From Triparma columacea (taxonomy: Eukaryota > Sar > Bolidophyceae > Parmales > Triparmaceae): 18,586 nt of DNA. Of this stretch, positions 16,821 to 18,586 are shown one piece after another (within the stretch, counting starts at the first letter, position 1; each line of letters begins with the position of its first letter). Position numbers and translations under genes: made by a program. Under the pieces are notes generated by a model that saw only the letters and a list, made by a program, of their open reading frames with translations, was not told where the DNA came from and did not search any database. The stretch spans positions 34,296 to 52,881 of the forward strand of contig BRYA01001490.1 in NCBI GenBank assembly GCA_030267965.1. Reading direction: 5' to 3'.

Positions 16821-17401
16821 ATGCCCCCGGCGCTATCGAAGGTTTCGAGTTTAATAGACGGATTTCGACCCTTGAAAAGCGGGATTACGCACCTAGGGTA
16901 AGAGAAGCAACAGCGACTTATTTGGCACACGACTACGCCCAAATTCAGGTGAAAAGGGCCCCAGGAGTTGGCCTGGCTTCAAACATTTCTCCCTTCCCCT
17001 TCCCTCCCACCGCCACACTCAGGTTCCGTGAAGGTACTCTAATATACGATGTGGATCAATGGTCTTCCACCCTAAACTCAGTTCGTGCTGTTGGTGCAAA
17101 CAGTTGGGGTGGGAAGAAGAAGTTCTATAAGTTCAGAAGTAAAGACATGCCGAGGGATAATGTTTTTAGGACGGGGAAACATCATCCACCTAGAGACGAG
17201 GTTAGAGATGCGTTGGTTTTTAGTATTGGGATTAGAGATGATGAGGATGATGAGGGGGGGATGGGGGAGAGGGTGAATGGGAAAGGGGATAAGGGAGAGA
17301 AAAGAGAGGGAGAGAATATTGATGAGGGGGGGGGGAAACGATTTAAGGAGGCGGCGCGAACGCTAGGGGGGGGAGACGTTAGCATGAACATTGACATTTG
17401 A
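16821..17401 (+). CDS. Unrecognised protein, probably two exons
   Basis: The downstream frame (to TGA 17399-17401) has no ATG in its first part, so an upstream exon is needed. An ATG at 16821 opens MPPALSKVSSLIDGFRPLKS and ends at a donor CTAGG|GTAAGAG (16897/16898). Joining to an acceptor at 16956 (GAAAAG|GGCCCC) keeps frame and gives about 173 residues. The more attractive acceptor at 16948 (ATTCAG) does not keep frame with this donor, so the model is tentative. The middle part (RFREGTLIYDVDQW, NSWGGKKKFYKFRSKDMP, RTGKHHPPRDEVRDALVFSI) looks like ordered, basic protein. The end is Gly/Asp/Glu-rich with a basic patch GGKRFKEAAR. I do not recognise a family. A short nuclear or organellar RNA-related protein would fit the charge, but that is only a guess. 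Confidence 0.5.
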
Positions 17402-17622
17402 AGGGAAGGGTGAAGGGGAAGAGAGGGGAAGGGTTTTAAAAGACAGAGATTGAAGTGAAAAACTACTATACACTTCTTTCGGGCGTTTGTCTGTATAATT
17501 TATTTTTGTGCATTGAGGTGCCATGTCCACTGAGGCGCCATGTCGTTTTTGAGGATCGTCTTCTTTTTCTTTCGTTTCGTTAGTCTCAGTTCCTCTCAGT
17601 GGTGCCAAGGTCATAGTTTATT
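17402..17622. other. Convergent gap holding a decayed sixth zinc finger
   Basis: About 220 bases between two stop codons. The part at about 17530-17622 aligns with the 90-base finger unit of the adjacent minus-strand gene. Read on that strand it gives IHK, stop, then PWHH, stop, and a Lys-rich stretch (TKRKKKK), in place of IHNENVTWHKC. The two finger cysteines are gone. The rest is unremarkable. Confidence 0.7.
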
Positions 17623-18585
17623 TCATTTGTGGATCCTTGCGCGATGCTTCTTGAGATTGGATCTTTGCTTCGCTTTGTAGTCGCAGTCCTTACAGCAGTG
17701 CCAAATCACGTTTTCGTTGTGGATAGCTGCGCGATGCAGCTTGATAGAGCTTTTCTTCTTCGTTTTGTAGTCGCAGTCCTTACAGTATTGCCAGGTCACG
17801 TTTTCATTGTGGATCAATGCGCGATGCGTCTTGAGATGGCCTATCTGCTTCGTTTTGAAGTCGCAGTCCGAACACTTGTGCCAGGTCACGTTTTCATTGT
17901 GGATAGATGCGCGATGCTTCTTGATAGAGCTTTTTTGCTTCGACTTGTAGTCGCAGTCCTCACACTTGTGCCAGGTCACGTTTTTGTTGTGGATATTTGC
18001 GCGATGCAGCGTGAGATTACCTTTTCGCTTCGCTTTGTAGTCACAGTCCTGACAGAGGTGCCAGGTCGCACCATCACCATTAGCTTCCCTCTTCCTTTTC
18101 TTGTTCACTTTCTTTTGGAGTACATCAGGCGCACCAAGAAGATTGAGGTAACGAGCAACTGCGGCGTAACCTCGAATTTTCATTCCCTCCTTTGAAAACG
18201 TAATCCCGCTTCCCCCTTGTCGAGCAGACCAGCCCTCGAGTAGATCTCGCTTTCCACCACATGCGATGACATACAAAGCGAGCTTCTCAAGGGCCTTTCT
18301 CTCCTTCATCTTCATCTCTCTCTGTTCCTGCTCCCTCTCCTCCCTCTCCTCCCTCTCCCTCTCCTCCACCCCCCTCTCTTCCTGCCCACTCCCATCCTTT
18401 CCACTTCTCAATTGAACTGTAAATGCTTGCGGAGGGCTGCTCGTCCTAATAGCGGAACTGTGTGTCGACGCAACATTACTAATGTTGCATTTGGCAATGT
18501 ACTCCCGAGCAGCATCTTTGCTCAATTTAGTTCCTTCCAGGAAGGAACGGTAGAAGGTAGAGTCGCGCTCCAAACACTGAGCCTC
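17623..18585 (-). CDS. C2H2 zinc-finger protein with five identical-length fingers, 5' end cut off
   Basis: The frame is open from the right window edge to TGA at 17623-17625, about 320 residues without a start. Five fingers of the form C-x2-C-x12-H-x4-H occupy the last 143 residues, repeating every 30 residues (90 bases). The linker is IHNENVTWHKC-like instead of the classical TGEKP. Finger bodies are very similar (CEDCDYKSKQKSSIKKHRAS and relatives). Such arrays usually bind DNA or RNA, one finger per few bases; the target is unknown. Before the fingers lie a charged Glu/Arg region likely to be helical or coiled coil (EEREREEREEREQEQREMK), a segment GKRDLLEGWSARQ to YLNLLGAPDVL, and a basic patch KKVNKKRKR that could be a nuclear localisation signal. 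The last finger is followed at once by Lys and stop, and a decayed sixth finger lies beyond. Confidence 0.85.
   Translation of the reverse strand, partial: EAQCLERDSTFYRSFLEGTKLSKDAAREYIAKCNISNVASTHSSAIRTSSPPQAFTVQLRSGKDGSGQEERGVEEREREEREEREQEQREMKMKERKALEKLALYVIACGGKRDLLEGWSARQGGSGITFSKEGMKIRGYAAVARYLNLLGAPDVLQKKVNKKRKREANGDGATWHLCQDCDYKAKRKGNLTLHRANIHNKNVTWHKCEDCDYKSKQKSSIKKHRASIHNENVTWHKCSDCDFKTKQIGHLKTHRALIHNENVTWQYCKDCDYKTKKKSSIKLHRAAIHNENVIWHCCKDCDYKAKQRSNLKKHRARIHK
17629..18075. repeat. 90-base tandem repeat encoding the zinc fingers
   Basis: The sequence around GTCGCAGTCC recurs every 90 bases, at about 17680, 17770, 17860, 17950 and 18040. Units are similar at the nucleotide level, including linkers, showing growth by unequal exchange. 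A sixth, mutated unit is at about 17530-17622. Confidence 0.9.
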
Positions 18586-18586
18586 G

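Noticed and set aside
17629..18195. Plus-strand open frame with a repeating FVVDSCAM-type unit
   Set aside because: It is the antisense shadow of the 90-base zinc-finger repeat; the minus strand has perfect C2H2 spacing.
1..18586. tRNA and rRNA genes, transposase genes
   Set aside because: I looked for tRNA T-loop words, rRNA cores and transposase or integrase motifs and found none I could support; a tRNA scan would be decisive.

Overview
This window is nuclear DNA from a eukaryote. Genes are split by GT-AG introns, and it encodes a Sec61 alpha translocon subunit, ribosomal protein eL41, tandem-RRM RNA-binding proteins, a Kir-type potassium channel and a C2H2 zinc-finger protein. The gene style suggests a unicellular alga or other protist: compact genes, introns of about 60-640 bases, G-run-rich coding strands, acidic or glycine-rich low-complexity inserts, and a signal-like plus S/T/P-rich leader on one enzyme. 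A stramenopile microalga is my best guess, but that is inference; no marker here settles it.

Layout, left to right. (1) 2-1066, + strand: 3' part of an RNase Z-like metallo-beta-lactamase-fold hydrolase, cut by the window edge. (2) 1238-6094, - strand: two head-to-tail paralogues of a five-exon tandem-RRM gene (A 1238-3107, B 3837-6094), with a relic of a third copy at about 6405-6481. The copies share a 26-base microexon and nearly identical middle parts, but differ strongly in exon 1 and completely in the last exon. (3) 6946-8019, + strand: unrecognised single-pass membrane protein. (4) 8135-10328, - strand: two-exon Kir potassium channel with a large low-complexity insertion in its cytoplasmic domain. 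(5) 10329-10901: non-coding stretch with GGACC-type repeats and a perfect hairpin. (6) 10902-12053, + strand: NUDT6-like Nudix hydrolase with a probable targeting leader. (7) 12198-13989, - strand: complete four-exon Sec61 alpha. (8) 14499-16048, + strand: two-exon gene joining a DUF218/YdcF-like domain to ankyrin repeats. (9) 16262-16522, - strand: eL41 preceded in frame by 61 residues that look ubiquitin-like. (10) 16821-17401, + strand: unrecognised, probably spliced gene. (11) 17623-18585, - strand: five-finger C2H2 protein, cut by the right edge, with a decayed sixth finger after its stop.

The genes do not form an operon or one pathway; this is ordinary eukaryotic gene-dense sequence. 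The most notable item is the apparent ubiquitin-like/eL41 fusion, reminiscent of FUBI-eS30, ubiquitin-eL40 and ubiquitin-eS31, but on the 25-residue protein eL41. Next are the mosaic RRM paralogues, the Kir channel with an enlarged cytoplasmic domain, and the DUF218-ankyrin combination. All splice sites were placed by eye from reading frame, GT/AG signals and family similarity; no transcript data were available.
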